The notes under the pieces: generated by a model
The model's input: the letters and a program-made list of their open reading frames with translations, nothing else
Told to the model about the DNA's origin: nothing
The model's database searches: none
Shown here: positions 1-8,268 of the stretch, in pieces
Layout: each line of letters begins with the position of its first letter
Numbering within the stretch: the first letter of the stretch is position 1
Origin: Nevskiaceae bacterium
GTDB lineage: Bacteria > Pseudomonadota > Gammaproteobacteria > Nevskiales > Nevskiaceae
Assembly: GCA_004298465.1 (NCBI GenBank)
Contig: SCRT01000014.1
Span: 62,001-126,000 of the forward strand
Direction of reading: 5' to 3'
Length of the DNA: 64,000 nt
Program-made: the position numbers and the translations under genes

Positions 1-1302
1 GCGGGTATATGCCCGGCATCGGCGGCGAATTGGTTCGAGCTGCAGAACAATGAGGCCCCCGATGCGAAAGCCTTGCGGGTATGGGGCTTCCTGCAGCCGA
101 CGTACGAGGCGAATTTCGCGGACAGGGTATCCGGGGCTGCGAACCCGGCGTTCAATGGCCAGCGCCCGGTATTCGATCTCGTAGCGCCGGATCAGGAGAG
201 TTCGTCCAGCTTCGAGCTTAAGCGCGCACGTATCGGCGTGCGCGGCCTCATGCCGAAGACGGATGGCAAAATCAACTATTTCGTTCTGGCGGAATTTGCC
301 CACAATGGCATCACGAAGCACGCAAGCGCGGTCGAATTGTCGGATGCTTCCGCGACGCTGAACTACATTCCCGGAGCCCGCATTCGCTTCGGCCAGTTCA
401 AGTACCCCGGACCGGAGGAAGGTTTTCAGGCTTTCCCGCTCGTCGATCCGTTCATTGAATTCACGACCGTGACGAACCAGCTCATCATGGGGCGCAGCTT
501 CAATCTTCCCCCCGGCGGGACAGCGACCGCAGCGGGTGCGACGAAGGTGCAGGCGAATGGCGGCGTGGACGCATTCCGTGACGTCGGCGTCGAGGTCTAC
601 GACTGGCGCGACTGGGGCCCGTGGGAAGCCGCCTACGGCGTCATGCTGGGCAATGGCCACACGATCAACCAGCAGGATGACAACAGCAACAAGCAATGGT
701 CGGCGCGCTTGCAGGGCAGCTACGTGTTTGGCGGCAAGGGCGCGTACCGGCAGGATGTGACGACCTGGATCTGGTATCAGACAGGCAAGCAGACCTTTGG
801 CAGCGTGGACTACACCCGGCGGCGTGAAGGGATCGGGGCGACCCTGAATTACCAGCCGTTTCGCATCAGCATGGCTTATCTGCGCGGTACCGGCGTGATC
901 TTCAACGGCGTCAATCCACCTTTCAACATCGACACCATTGTCTCGAGTTCCACGGTGGCGCTGGGTAGCGAGAACAAGGCGCGCGGCTGGTACGTGGCAG
1001 GCGAATACATGCTGCCGGAATTGCTGGATATCCCGCAGTTCAAGCAGGTGGCGATCGAGTTGCGCTATGACGCCTATGACCGCCTGCCGAACGATCCGGC
1101 TGCGGAACGGCGCTTTCATACCTGGACGGTGGGCGCGCAATATTCGTTCACACCCACGGTGAAACTTCGGGTCAACTACCTCGTCCAGAGCCTGAAAGTT
1201 GGCAATGCCGATCTGTTGCCAGCCCCACAACGCCAAAATGCGCAGGCGATTACCGATGCGATAGGCAATATGCTCGGCGTACAGGTTCTGGTCTGGTTCT
1301 AG
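1..1302 (+). CDS. Phosphate-selective porin (OprO/OprP-like), 5' end outside window
   Basis: Outer-membrane beta-barrel porin of the OprO/OprP type, expected to pass small anions or other solutes. The frame is open from base 1, so the start lies off the left edge. The first visible residues look like the end of a signal peptide (ASA, then ANWFELQNNEAP). The body has alternating aromatic/polar strands, loops typical of this family (RARIGVRG, IRFGQFKYP) and a C-terminal strand ending VLVWF with the terminal Phe expected of a barrel. The TAG stop is followed closely by an exported methyltransferase and a PQQ-like propeller on the same strand, so an operon is likely. The substrate cannot be read from sequence. 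The porin class is fairly secure. Confidence 0.8.
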   Translation, partial: AGICPASAANWFELQNNEAPDAKALRVWGFLQPTYEANFADRVSGAANPAFNGQRPVFDLVAPDQESSSSFELKRARIGVRGLMPKTDGKINYFVLAEFAHNGITKHASAVELSDASATLNYIPGARIRFGQFKYPGPEEGFQAFPLVDPFIEFTTVTNQLIMGRSFNLPPGGTATAAGATKVQANGGVDAFRDVGVEVYDWRDWGPWEAAYGVMLGNGHTINQQDDNSNKQWSARLQGSYVFGGKGAYRQDVTTWIWYQTGKQTFGSVDYTRRREGIGATLNYQPFRISMAYLRGTGVIFNGVNPPFNIDTIVSSSTVALGSENKARGWYVAGEYMLPELLDIPQFKQVAIELRYDAYDRLPNDPAAERRFHTWTVGAQYSFTPTVKLRVNYLVQSLKVGNADLLPAPQRQNAQAITDAIGNMLGVQVLVWF

Positions 1303-1343
1303 TGGGCTCATTGAAGCGCAGGGGAATGTTCGTGCAGGGCCGG

Positions 1344-2132
1344 ATGCTCCGGGATGCCGGAATCGGCGCTGTGCTGGTGGTGGCGGTGGGGGCGGCTGCA
1401 ACGGTGTACGCGAGCCCGGTGCAGGTGCCTGCCTACGTGACCGCCGCCATGAACGACCCGGCGCGCGCGGCAGATCACGTCAATGACGAGCGGCGTCGGA
1501 TGGCCGACGTGCTGGTGTTGACGGGCATCAAGCCGGGCGACAGCGTGCTGGAGCTGGTTCCCGGCGGTGGCTACTGGACTCGCGCATTCAGTGGGATTGT
1601 CGGTGCCACGGGCCGTGTCTACACGATGTGGCCGGAGCGGATGCAGAATTTCGCGCCTGTGCATGCGTTGCTCACGAAAAGCTTGCACAACTGGCGACGG
1701 CTTGCATTGACGCCGCATTATGCGAACGTCACGCCGATGGTTCAGCCGGCCGCAGAACCCTGGGTTCCCCACGCCGTGGATGTCGTGTTCACGGCTGACA
1801 ATTACCACGACCTGCATCAGCCCTACATGGGGCCGCTGGACATGCTGGCATTCGACAAGCGCATCTACGCGGCGCTGAAGCCGGGCGGCGTGTACGTCAT
1901 TGTCGACCACGAAGCTGCAGTGGGCAGCAACGAGATGATCGACGTCAACTTCCTGCACCGCATCGATCCGGCACTCGTCAGGCGTGAAGTTGAGTCCGCC
2001 GGTTTCGTGTTCGACGGGGAAAGCCGGGCACTCAAGAATTCGAAAGACCCGCTGGACGTGTCGATCTTTGACCCATCCATCCGCGGGCATACGAGTCAGT
2101 TCATGTTCCGGTTCCGCAAGCCGAGGCGTTGA
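1344..2132 (+). CDS. Exported class I SAM-methyltransferase-like protein (COG4798 type)
   Basis: Rossmann-fold methyltransferase-like protein. From the ATG at 1344 it begins with a signal peptide (GAVLVVAVGAAATVYA, then SPVQ). Motif I reads VLELVPGGGYWT, followed by ADNYHDLH and LKPGGVYVIVDHEA, the pattern of the COG4798 'predicted methyltransferase' family. The start is a choice: a GTG at 1302 overlaps the porin stop by one base and ATGs follow at 1326 and 1344. I prefer 1344 because AGGG lies five bases upstream and the signal peptide then starts cleanly. The family is often exported although SAM is cytoplasmic, so its true reaction is unknown. It sits between a porin and an exported propeller, which suggests a shared periplasmic task. 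Confidence 0.72.
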   Translation: MLRDAGIGAVLVVAVGAAATVYASPVQVPAYVTAAMNDPARAADHVNDERRRMADVLVLTGIKPGDSVLELVPGGGYWTRAFSGIVGATGRVYTMWPERMQNFAPVHALLTKSLHNWRRLALTPHYANVTPMVQPAAEPWVPHAVDVVFTADNYHDLHQPYMGPLDMLAFDKRIYAALKPGGVYVIVDHEAAVGSNEMIDVNFLHRIDPALVRREVESAGFVFDGESRALKNSKDPLDVSIFDPSIRGHTSQFMFRFRKPRR

Positions 2133-2188
2133 GAGGGGCTGCGGCATTGGTTGCATCGCAAAACAAGGTGACAAAAGGAGATTGGGAG

Positions 2189-3559
2189 ATGCACGTGAAG
2201 AAAACCATGATCGCCGCGGTGACCACCTTGCTGGTGACACTGCCGTTGGTTGGCACGGCCGCTGCAGCGGGGGCGCAGACCCCCTCGGAGTGGACGACGT
2301 ACGCGATGGTGGGAACCCACAATGCGCACTTTCCTTCCGACTTTCCGGCGGTGTCGTGGACTTTCGTCACGCCCGGCGCAGACCGGATCGACCGTCGGAT
2401 CGTCCGCAGCAATACCGAGATTCGGGATCTCGTGGGTTTCCCGATTGGTGCGGCGGTCGTTGACGGAAAGGTCTTTGCGTCCAATGACAACGGTTACGTT
2501 TATTGTCTCGACGCCATGACCGGGAAGCTGTTGTGGTCGCGTTATCTCTACAACCAGATCATGTCCACGCCGATCGTGGTGAAGACCGATGCAGGCGAAA
2601 TGGTGGTTGCGGGTATCGGGAATTCGGACTTCACCTACAGCCACGCCAGGAAATTCGGCGTGGCGAACGCCCAGGTGATCCGCGGCACCGGCATTTCCGG
2701 CGTGGCGGCGCTTGATGCGAAGATCGGCGAGATCGTCTGGTTTCAGCCGACCGAAGGTCAGGATATGCCCACCCCGGCGTATGTGTCGGGCAAGCTGATT
2801 TTTGGCAATGGGGATGGCCACGTCTATGCGCTGGATGCGAAAGACGGGAAGATCGTATGGAAAACGCCCATCCATTCCTTCGTCAGCATGTCTTCGGCGA
2901 CGCCCGTGGCTGAGGGCCGGATCGTCGTGATGGGTGGAACGCAGCCGAGCCGCATCTATGGCGTGAACAGCACCGATGGCAAGTTGCTGTGGTCCTTCGA
3001 GCCGAAGGATGTGTTTTCCAGCAGCGCAGGGGATGGCACCTGGGCCGGACACGGAAGCGTTGCGGTGGGACAGATCGAGATTCACAGCCAGGGCCAGGCC
3101 GAAGGGATGTCCTCGTCCCAGGAATTGGCGGTGAATGCCAAGACCGGTGAAATCCTGTGGAGCCGCGTGCTGGGTTCCGGCAAGGTGCCGCCCCGCAACA
3201 AGGACGCGGTGCCGGTGATCGCCGACGGCGTCATCTATACCGGCTCGCCGGTAACACACCACGAATATGCGGTGAGCCTGGCGTCCGGCAAGGTTTTGTG
3301 GGATGTGGCCATGCCTGCGGGCATGAAGGCGGCGCCGATGGTGGTGGGCGAGGCCGTGATCCAGCCGCTGGGCAATGGCGAAATCCATGCGCTGGACCGC
3401 AAGACCGGCAGGACGCTTCATGTTTACCACGGCAAGCACGGCGGCTTCGGTCCGCAAAATGGCGTGCTGGTCGGGAAAACCTACTTCATCGGCTCGAATG
3501 CCGGTTATTTTCAGGCGATTCCGCTGGCCGAACTGATTGGTACCGCCGGCGGGCATTGA
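2189..3559 (+). CDS. Exported PQQ-like beta-propeller repeat protein
   Basis: Secreted beta-propeller protein of 456 residues. The ATG at 2189 has AGGAG about eight bases upstream and opens a signal peptide (KKTMIAAVTTLLVTLPLVG, with the AAAA region before cleavage). Repeats of the type VYALDAKDGKIVWK, IYGVNSTDGKLLW and AVSLASGKVLWDV occur along the chain, the tryptophan-docking blades of PQQ-dependent dehydrogenases and BamB. I do not see the vicinal Cys pair or cytochrome motif of the classic alcohol dehydrogenases, so it may be structural or a divergent quinoprotein. It lies 57 bp after the methyltransferase on the same strand and is probably the last gene of that cluster. The fold is secure and the activity is not. 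Confidence 0.75.
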   Translation: MHVKKTMIAAVTTLLVTLPLVGTAAAAGAQTPSEWTTYAMVGTHNAHFPSDFPAVSWTFVTPGADRIDRRIVRSNTEIRDLVGFPIGAAVVDGKVFASNDNGYVYCLDAMTGKLLWSRYLYNQIMSTPIVVKTDAGEMVVAGIGNSDFTYSHARKFGVANAQVIRGTGISGVAALDAKIGEIVWFQPTEGQDMPTPAYVSGKLIFGNGDGHVYALDAKDGKIVWKTPIHSFVSMSSATPVAEGRIVVMGGTQPSRIYGVNSTDGKLLWSFEPKDVFSSSAGDGTWAGHGSVAVGQIEIHSQGQAEGMSSSQELAVNAKTGEILWSRVLGSGKVPPRNKDAVPVIADGVIYTGSPVTHHEYAVSLASGKVLWDVAMPAGMKAAPMVVGEAVIQPLGNGEIHALDRKTGRTLHVYHGKHGGFGPQNGVLVGKTYFIGSNAGYFQAIPLAELIGTAGGH

Positions 3560-3610
3560 TTCCGGGCGCCTCCGAACGGTACGCGACGGTACGCGGCTGC
3601 GCGAGTGCGC

Positions 3611-3616
3611 TACACT
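3611..3616 (+). promoter_or_regulatory. -10 element of tRNA-Thr
   Basis: TACACT lies 15 bases before the first base of the tRNA, matching a sigma-70 -10 box. No good -35 hexamer is seen at 16-18 bp, so the call rests on the -10 and its position. Confidence 0.4.
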
Positions 3617-3630
3617 CGCGCGCTGCGTGT

Positions 3631-3706
3631 GCCCCTGTAGCTCAGTCGGTAGAGCAACGGTTTTGTAAACCGTCGGTCGCGGGTTCGAATCCAGCCGGGG
3701 GCACCA
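3631..3706 (+). tRNA. tRNA-Thr (anticodon TGT)
   Basis: A complete 76-nt cloverleaf can be drawn. The acceptor stem GCCCCTG pairs with CGGGGGC, allowing one G-U pair. The anticodon stem ACGGT/ACCGT encloses the loop TTTGTAA with anticodon TGT. The T-arm is CGCGGGTTCGAATCCAGCC-like, and CCA is encoded at the 3' end. A perfect 8-bp palindrome follows immediately. Confidence 0.95.
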
Positions 3707-3724
3707 CTTCCCGATGTCGGGAAG
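3707..3724. terminator. Perfect 8-bp hairpin directly after tRNA-Thr
   Basis: CTTCCCGA and TCGGGAAG form a perfect inverted repeat with a 2-nt centre, starting on the base after the encoded CCA. There is no T-tract, so it may be a weak terminator or a 3' processing signal for the tRNA. It also lies at the 3' side of the convergent minus-strand dehydrogenase. Confidence 0.35.
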
Positions 3725-3733
3725 GGGTGCGCA

Positions 3734-4798
3734 TCAACGCGTGGTGTGGACGATGACGCGCCCCCAGGTTTCCCGCCGATCGAAGCGATCGATTGCCTGC
3801 GGCAATTCCTCAAACCCCACTTCCAGGCCGACGATGGGCCGAATCCGTTTGCGTGCCAGCAGATCCAGGATACGGGCGTGGATTTCTTCACCGAGCGCGC
3901 GGCTGGGCATGTTGAAATTGACTTGCGGGTAGGCGACGCCGGAGACATCGGATGCAGATTCCAGGACCCGGTCTTCCACGTAAGTCATGAGCACGCCGAC
4001 CATCGAGAAGTTGCCGAAGATGAGCTGGCGCAGCAGCACCGGTCGTTCGTCTTCCTGCTCGATGCCGGACGAGAACCCGAGGATGATGTGGCGTGCGCCG
4101 TAGTTCAGGCAGCGCCAGGTCTGTTCCAGTACCTCTCCACCCACGGAATCCAGTGCCACGTCGACTTTGCGTCCGTGGGTGGCGTCGAGTACGGCGTGAA
4201 CGAAATCTGTCGTCCGGTAATTGATGGCGACATCCGCACCGAGATCGCGGCACAGGCCCAGTTTTTCCTCCGTTCCGGCCGTGGCGATGACGCGTGCCCC
4301 GGCATGGACCGCAAGCTGGATGGCGGCTGATCCGAGGCCGCCGGCTCCCGCATGGATCAACACCGTCTCGTCGCGTTGCAGGTGTGCCCGCGTGAACAGT
4401 GCGAGCCACGCCAAGTGGAAGGGCCAGAACAGGGCGGAAGCCGTGCGCGCAGGCAGAGCGGCCGGCACCTCGAAGGCCATGACGGTCGGCAGCACGGCGT
4501 ATTCCGCGTAACCTCCGTGTCCTCCGCGCGGCATGCCGATGACGTGCTTGCCAATCCATGCTTCCGCGCCGGCTCCAGCCTGCTCGACAACGCCGTAGAC
4601 CTCGAATCCGGGAATGAATGGCGCCGGAGTCGGCATGCTGGCATAAACGCCCCGGATACCGTCGATCTCGTTCTTGTTGAGCGTTGCCGCCAGCACTCGG
4701 ACGAGAATGTGCCCCGCGGCCACTTCAGGGGCATCGACGGTTTCCAGTTTGAGAACGTCCAGAGGTTCCCCGAAACGTCCTGCAACCCACGCCCGCAT
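3734..4798 (-). CDS. Zinc-independent MDR quinone-oxidoreductase-like protein
   Basis: Medium-chain dehydrogenase/reductase, 354 residues from the ATG at 4798 (MRAWVAGRFGEPLDVL). It has an N-terminal GroES-like domain and then a nucleotide-binding Rossmann domain with AGAGGLGSAAIQLA; NADPH is expected as cofactor. The structural and catalytic zinc cysteines of alcohol dehydrogenases are absent, so it resembles quinone oxidoreductase or enoyl reductase members. It starts five bases after the stop of the upstream GFA gene on the same strand, so the two are probably co-transcribed. The ORF extends further upstream, but that part overlaps the GFA gene and lacks family similarity. The substrate is unknown. 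Confidence 0.75.
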   Translation of the reverse strand: MRAWVAGRFGEPLDVLKLETVDAPEVAAGHILVRVLAATLNKNEIDGIRGVYASMPTPAPFIPGFEVYGVVEQAGAGAEAWIGKHVIGMPRGGHGGYAEYAVLPTVMAFEVPAALPARTASALFWPFHLAWLALFTRAHLQRDETVLIHAGAGGLGSAAIQLAVHAGARVIATAGTEEKLGLCRDLGADVAINYRTTDFVHAVLDATHGRKVDVALDSVGGEVLEQTWRCLNYGARHIILGFSSGIEQEDERPVLLRQLIFGNFSMVGVLMTYVEDRVLESASDVSGVAYPQVNFNMPSRALGEEIHARILDLLARKRIRPIVGLEVGFEELPQAIDRFDRRETWGRVIVHTTR

Positions 4799-4803
4799 CG
4801 TGC

Positions 4804-5217
4804 TCACAACGCTGGGTTGCGCGGGAACGTGGCCAGCGAATCGTCCAGGTGCAGCCATGGCTGTGCCGAGTCGTGCCAGCACTGGAAGGTGGGCTTGAGG
4901 TGGCTGACGTCGTCCAGCGTCCCGGCCTTCAGGAAAGCGATGCCGGGCGCCATGGGTGTCAAGGAGACGATCGGGGCTCCGCAGCGACCACAGAATTTGC
5001 GCAGCACGGTACGGCCGCCGTCATCCCCGCGATCTTCGTAAGTGCTCAGCGTGCCGGTGATCCTGAGCGCGTTTTCGGGAACCGCAATCATGGTGGAGAA
5101 GGCGCTGCCGGAAGTCTTCTGGCAGTGGCGGCAATGACATACCCCGGCCGCAACGGGGTCCACGTCGCACTCGTAGTGGATCGCGCCGCACAGGCAGCTG
5201 CCGGTGGATTTACTCAT
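4804..5217 (-). CDS. GFA/CENP-V domain zinc protein
   Basis: Small protein of 137 residues of the glutathione-dependent formaldehyde-activating enzyme (GFA)/CENP-V fold. Zinc-binding cysteines appear as CLCG near the N-terminus, CHCRHC in the middle and CGRCG in the C-terminal half, the expected spacing for two zinc sites. The start at 5217 (MSKSTGSC) is preceded by GGAGGACGAGG, which supports it over upstream alternatives at 5232 and 5316. It is followed after five bases by the oxidoreductase gene. Family members capture thiol-aldehyde adducts or have unknown roles. Pairing with an oxidoreductase hints at aldehyde or thiol metabolism, but this is inference. Confidence 0.8.
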   Translation of the reverse strand: MSKSTGSCLCGAIHYECDVDPVAAGVCHCRHCQKTSGSAFSTMIAVPENALRITGTLSTYEDRGDDGGRTVLRKFCGRCGAPIVSLTPMAPGIAFLKAGTLDDVSHLKPTFQCWHDSAQPWLHLDDSLATFPRNPAL

Positions 5218-5321
5218 GACCTCGTCCTCCATGAATTTGTAATGTGATTTACGCTGCAGCTTACACGGCCCCGGGCAACGTCCGAAGGGGCTCGATGGCC
5301 GCGAGGCATTCCCCACATCTA

Positions 5322-5327
5322 TATAAT
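5322..5327 (+). promoter_or_regulatory. -10 element of tRNA-Gly
   Basis: A perfect TATAAT lies 11 bases upstream of the first base of tRNA-Gly. The -35 region is poor, as seen for other stable-RNA promoters in GC-rich genomes. Confidence 0.45.
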
Positions 5328-5338
5328 GCCCCGCTCGT

Positions 5339-5412
5339 GCGGGTGTAGTTCAATGGTAGAACTGCAGCTTCCCAAGCTGCTAACGTGGGTTCGATTCCCA
5401 TCACCCGCTCCA
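5339..5412 (+). tRNA. tRNA-Gly (anticodon CCC)
   Basis: A complete 74-nt cloverleaf is present. The acceptor GCGGGTG pairs with CACCCGC, with discriminator T and an encoded CCA. The anticodon stem GCAGC/GCTGC holds loop TTCCCAA, giving anticodon CCC. The T-arm GTGGGTTCGATTCCCAT is intact. Confidence 0.95.
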
Positions 5413-5455
5413 CGTCTTGCCAAGGTGAAGGCGGATGCGGGTGCAGCAAGACGTG
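5411..5455 (+). terminator. 10-bp inverted repeat overlapping the tRNA-Gly 3' end
   Basis: CACGTCTTGC at 5411-5420 and GCAAGACGTG at 5446-5455 are perfect complements separated by 25 nt. The left arm includes the last two bases of the tRNA CCA. A T-rich stretch follows (CCCCATTTTC). It could terminate the tRNA transcript or interact with 3' maturation. Confidence 0.35.
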
Positions 5456-5504
5456 GCCCCATTTTCTCGTTTCAAATGTGTGGGGGCACGCAGGAGCCCT
5501 GCAA

Positions 5505-6305
5505 ATGATCAGCCATGATGCCGCGACAACGCGCATGCCGGTGGTCTTCTTCGGCCACGGCAACCCGCTGAATGCCCTGCATGCCAACGCCTGGACGCGG
5601 GGCTGGACTGCGGTCGGGCAGCACCTGCCGCAGCGGCCGCGTGCTGTGCTGTGCGTATCCGCGCACTGGTACGTGCCGGGTACGGCGCTGACCGCGGCGC
5701 AAAACCCGCGCACCATCCACGATTTCGGCGGTTTCCCGCGCGAGCTGTTTGACGTGCAATACCCTGCGCCCGGTGCCCCCGATCTGGTGCGGCGGGTGGG
5801 TGAGCTGTTGCGTCCGACGCGGGTGGGCAGGGATGTCGAGTGGGGACTGGATCATGGCACCTGGTCGGTATTGCGCCATGTGTTTCCGGCTGCCGACGTT
5901 CCGGTGGTGCAGCTTGCCATCGACGCCACGCAGCCGCTGGCGTTCCATTACGAGCTCGGCCGGCGCCTGCGGCCCCTGCGCGATGAAGGTGTACTGGTTA
6001 TCGGCAGCGGCAACGTGGTGCACAACCTGCGCGCCTATGTCTGGGACAATCAGCCCGCTGAACCCTTCGACTGGGCGCTGCGCTTCGACGCCCGGGTGCG
6101 CGAGCTCGTTGTGCAAGGCGACCACGCGGCACTGGTGGACTACCCGGCGCTGGGGCCGGATGCTGCGCTGGCAATCCCGACGCCGGACCATTACCTGCCG
6201 CTGCTGTACGTGCTCGGTGCCAGCCACGCGGGCGAGGCGGTGACGTTCCCGGTCGAAGGCATCGAGGGCGGCTCGATGTCGATGCTCAGCATTCAATGGG
6301 GCTGA
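5505..6305 (+). CDS. ygiD: DODA-type extradiol ring-opening dioxygenase (YgiD family)
   Basis: Metal-dependent dioxygenase of the LigB/DODA superfamily, 266 residues, close to E. coli YgiD (4,5-DOPA extradiol dioxygenase) in size and motifs. The likely metal ligands are visible in order: His18 in FFGHGNPLNAL, His54 in SAHWY, His173 in GSGNVVHNL and His229 in PTPDHYLPLL. The family motif GLDHGTW is also present. The ATG at 5505 has AGGAG upstream; the longer upstream frame runs over the tRNA and is not coding. The gene is monocistronic and convergent with the UPF0126 gene. Its physiological substrate is not known for most bacteria. Confidence 0.85.
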   Translation: MISHDAATTRMPVVFFGHGNPLNALHANAWTRGWTAVGQHLPQRPRAVLCVSAHWYVPGTALTAAQNPRTIHDFGGFPRELFDVQYPAPGAPDLVRRVGELLRPTRVGRDVEWGLDHGTWSVLRHVFPAADVPVVQLAIDATQPLAFHYELGRRLRPLRDEGVLVIGSGNVVHNLRAYVWDNQPAEPFDWALRFDARVRELVVQGDHAALVDYPALGPDAALAIPTPDHYLPLLYVLGASHAGEAVTFPVEGIEGGSMSMLSIQWG

Positions 6306-6327
6306 GCACGCAAGGATCCGCGGATTC

Positions 6328-6960
6328 CTATCTGCCGGAGGGGCGTGCCGCCGGCAAGTGCCAGCGGTGGCGGATGGCGCCATAGCGCAGCGCGAAACAC
6401 AGCAGCCCGCCGCCCAGCGCGCCGGCCAGGGGCGAGATCTGCAGCAGATGCGCGATCACGACGGTTGCGGCGCCCGCCAGCGCCGCCAGCGCGTACAGGT
6501 CGGCCCGCAACACCACGGGAATCTCGCGCACCAGCACGTCGCGCAACATGCCGCCACCGATGCCGGTGAGCATGCCGAGCAGCGCTGCCATCAACGGGTT
6601 GAGCCCGTACATCAGCGCCTTCTCCGCGCCCGCCACGGCAAAGAACGCGAGGCCCACTGCGTCGAACCATTGCACGGGATGGTCCAGGCGCGTGACGATC
6701 GAGCTCCAGAAAAACACGATGAAGCCGGCCAGGACCGATACACCGACGTAAGTCCAGTTCGCGATGGCCGCGGGGGGCACCGCGCCGATCAGCAGGTCGC
6801 GTGTGATGCCACCGGCGTTGCCGGCTGCGAACGCCAGCACCATGACGCCGAAGATGTCGAGCCGGTGGCGCGAGGCAGCCACCGCCCCGCTGATGGCAAA
6901 CACGAAAGTGCCGCCGAGGTCGAGCACCATCGGCAGGATATGGATCAGCTGTTCATGCAT
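6328..6960 (-). CDS. UPF0126/TRIC-type membrane protein (YicG-like)
   Basis: Seven-transmembrane-segment protein of 210 residues, the usual family size, with two repeated UPF0126 halves. Each half carries the conserved glycine-rich loop: AGNAGGITRDLL in the first and GIGGGMLRDVL in the second. Bacterial members are related to trimeric intracellular cation channels, and the E. coli relative YicG has been linked to glycine uptake. Here the substrate cannot be inferred. It follows the M20 peptidase-like gene on the same strand after 39 bp, so the two may share a transcript. The downstream neighbour is convergent. Confidence 0.85.
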   Translation of the reverse strand: MHEQLIHILPMVLDLGGTFVFAISGAVAASRHRLDIFGVMVLAFAAGNAGGITRDLLIGAVPPAAIANWTYVGVSVLAGFIVFFWSSIVTRLDHPVQWFDAVGLAFFAVAGAEKALMYGLNPLMAALLGMLTGIGGGMLRDVLVREIPVVLRADLYALAALAGAATVVIAHLLQISPLAGALGGGLLCFALRYGAIRHRWHLPAARPSGR

Positions 6961-6999
6961 GTCAGCATGTCCTGGCGGTAGAGCCGGCCTCTGCGGCCA

Positions 7000-8268
7000 T
7001 CACGGTGCGAGCCACGCACGCGTGGCGATGACCAGTGTTTCCACGCCCATTTCCAGTGTCGGGTGCAGCACGGGCAGGAATCCTGGATTGTGGTTGGTCG
7101 GCAGGTCGTTGAGCCGATTGGCCGCCTTGGCTTTCGCATACAGGTCCGGGTCGGTGCCACCGACGAACCAGAATACCGACGGCACACCCCACTGCGTGCC
7201 GAAGGCACCGAAGTCCTCGCTTGCGGATGCCGGGCCCGTGGTCAGCACCCGCTCGGCGGAGAAATGCGCGCGGAACGCCGCAGCAACTCGCTGCGTTGCC
7301 GCGGCGTCATTGCTTGCCAGCGGGTAGTTGTCCAGGGGCGTGATCTCGGGCGGCCGCGGGGCGCCGGAGGCCGTGGCCTCCGCGTTGACGATGCGTGTGA
7401 TGGCGGCGAGTACGCGCGCACGCACGCCTGCGTCGAAGGTCCGCACGTTGAGCTTGATGATGGCTTCGTCCGGAATCACGTTTTCCTTGGTGCCAGCCTG
7501 CAGCACGCCAACGGTGACCACGGCCGCCTCGGTGGGCGCAATCTCCCGCGCCACCACGCCTTGCAGACGCAGTACCGTGGCCGCTGCCATCACGATGGGG
7601 TCGATGCTGGCTTGTGGCATCGAGCCGTGTGCGCCACGTCCGAACAGGCGAATCTGGAAGCTGTCCGCCGCCGCGGTGATGGTGCCGATACGCCCGCCGA
7701 TGGTTCCGGCGGGGCCCACCATCACGTGCTGGCCGAGCACCACGTCCGGCCTGGGGAAACGCTGGAACAAGCCATCGTCGATCATGGCTTGCGCCCCCGC
7801 TGCGGTTTCCTCGGCGGGCTGGAACACGGCCATGACCGTGCCCTTCCACGCCGCGCGGGTTTGCGACAGAAACGCCGCAGCGCCCGCTAGCCAGGTCACG
7901 TGCAGATCGTGCCCGCAGGCGTGCATCACAGGCACGGTGTTGCCTTCGGCATCGGTGGCCGTCACCGTGCTGGCGTAAGTGGCGCCGGTGGCTTCCCTGA
8001 CCGGCAGGGCATCCATGTCGGCGCGCAGCATCACGGTCGGTCCGTTCCCGTTGCGCAGCAGGCCCACGACACCGGTCTTGCCGACACCGGTCGTGACCTC
8101 GAAGCCGGCCGTGCGCAGGCGTTCGGCGGCAAGGCCAGCCGTGCGCGTTTCCTGCATCGACAACTCGGGGTGCGCATGGATGTCGGCGTAGAGCGCCTCC
8201 AGACCGGGCAGCAGTGCGCGGAGCTTGCCCGCCTCGATTGGAGGTACCGCCGCCGGTTTGCTGTTCAT
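7000..8268 (-). CDS. M20-family amidohydrolase / metallo-aminoacylase
   Basis: Zinc (or Mn) amidohydrolase of 422 residues of the M20D group (hippurate hydrolase / N-acyl amino acid amidohydrolase). It has the split catalytic domain with a dimerisation domain in the middle. Metal-site residues are recognisable: Cys118-His120 in MHACGHDLH, the glutamate pair in FQPAEETAAGA (around 153-154), His181 in GQHVMVG, and a C-terminal Glu/His region (SASEDF, NHNPGF). There is no clear signal peptide, so it should be cytoplasmic. It probably hydrolyses an acylated or conjugated amino acid. The next gene downstream on this strand is the UPF0126 membrane protein. Confidence 0.85.
   Translation of the reverse strand: MNSKPAAVPPIEAGKLRALLPGLEALYADIHAHPELSMQETRTAGLAAERLRTAGFEVTTGVGKTGVVGLLRNGNGPTVMLRADMDALPVREATGATYASTVTATDAEGNTVPVMHACGHDLHVTWLAGAAAFLSQTRAAWKGTVMAVFQPAEETAAGAQAMIDDGLFQRFPRPDVVLGQHVMVGPAGTIGGRIGTITAAADSFQIRLFGRGAHGSMPQASIDPIVMAAATVLRLQGVVAREIAPTEAAVVTVGVLQAGTKENVIPDEAIIKLNVRTFDAGVRARVLAAITRIVNAEATASGAPRPPEITPLDNYPLASNDAAATQRVAAAFRAHFSAERVLTTGPASASEDFGAFGTQWGVPSVFWFVGGTDPDLYAKAKAANRLNDLPTNHNPGFLPVLHPTLEMGVETLVIATRAWLAP

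Noticed and set aside
2096-3556. Long minus-strand open frame (486 codons) opposite the propeller gene
   Set aside because: It is exactly antisense to a gene with clear repeats and a signal peptide; its translation is Arg/His-rich without motifs.
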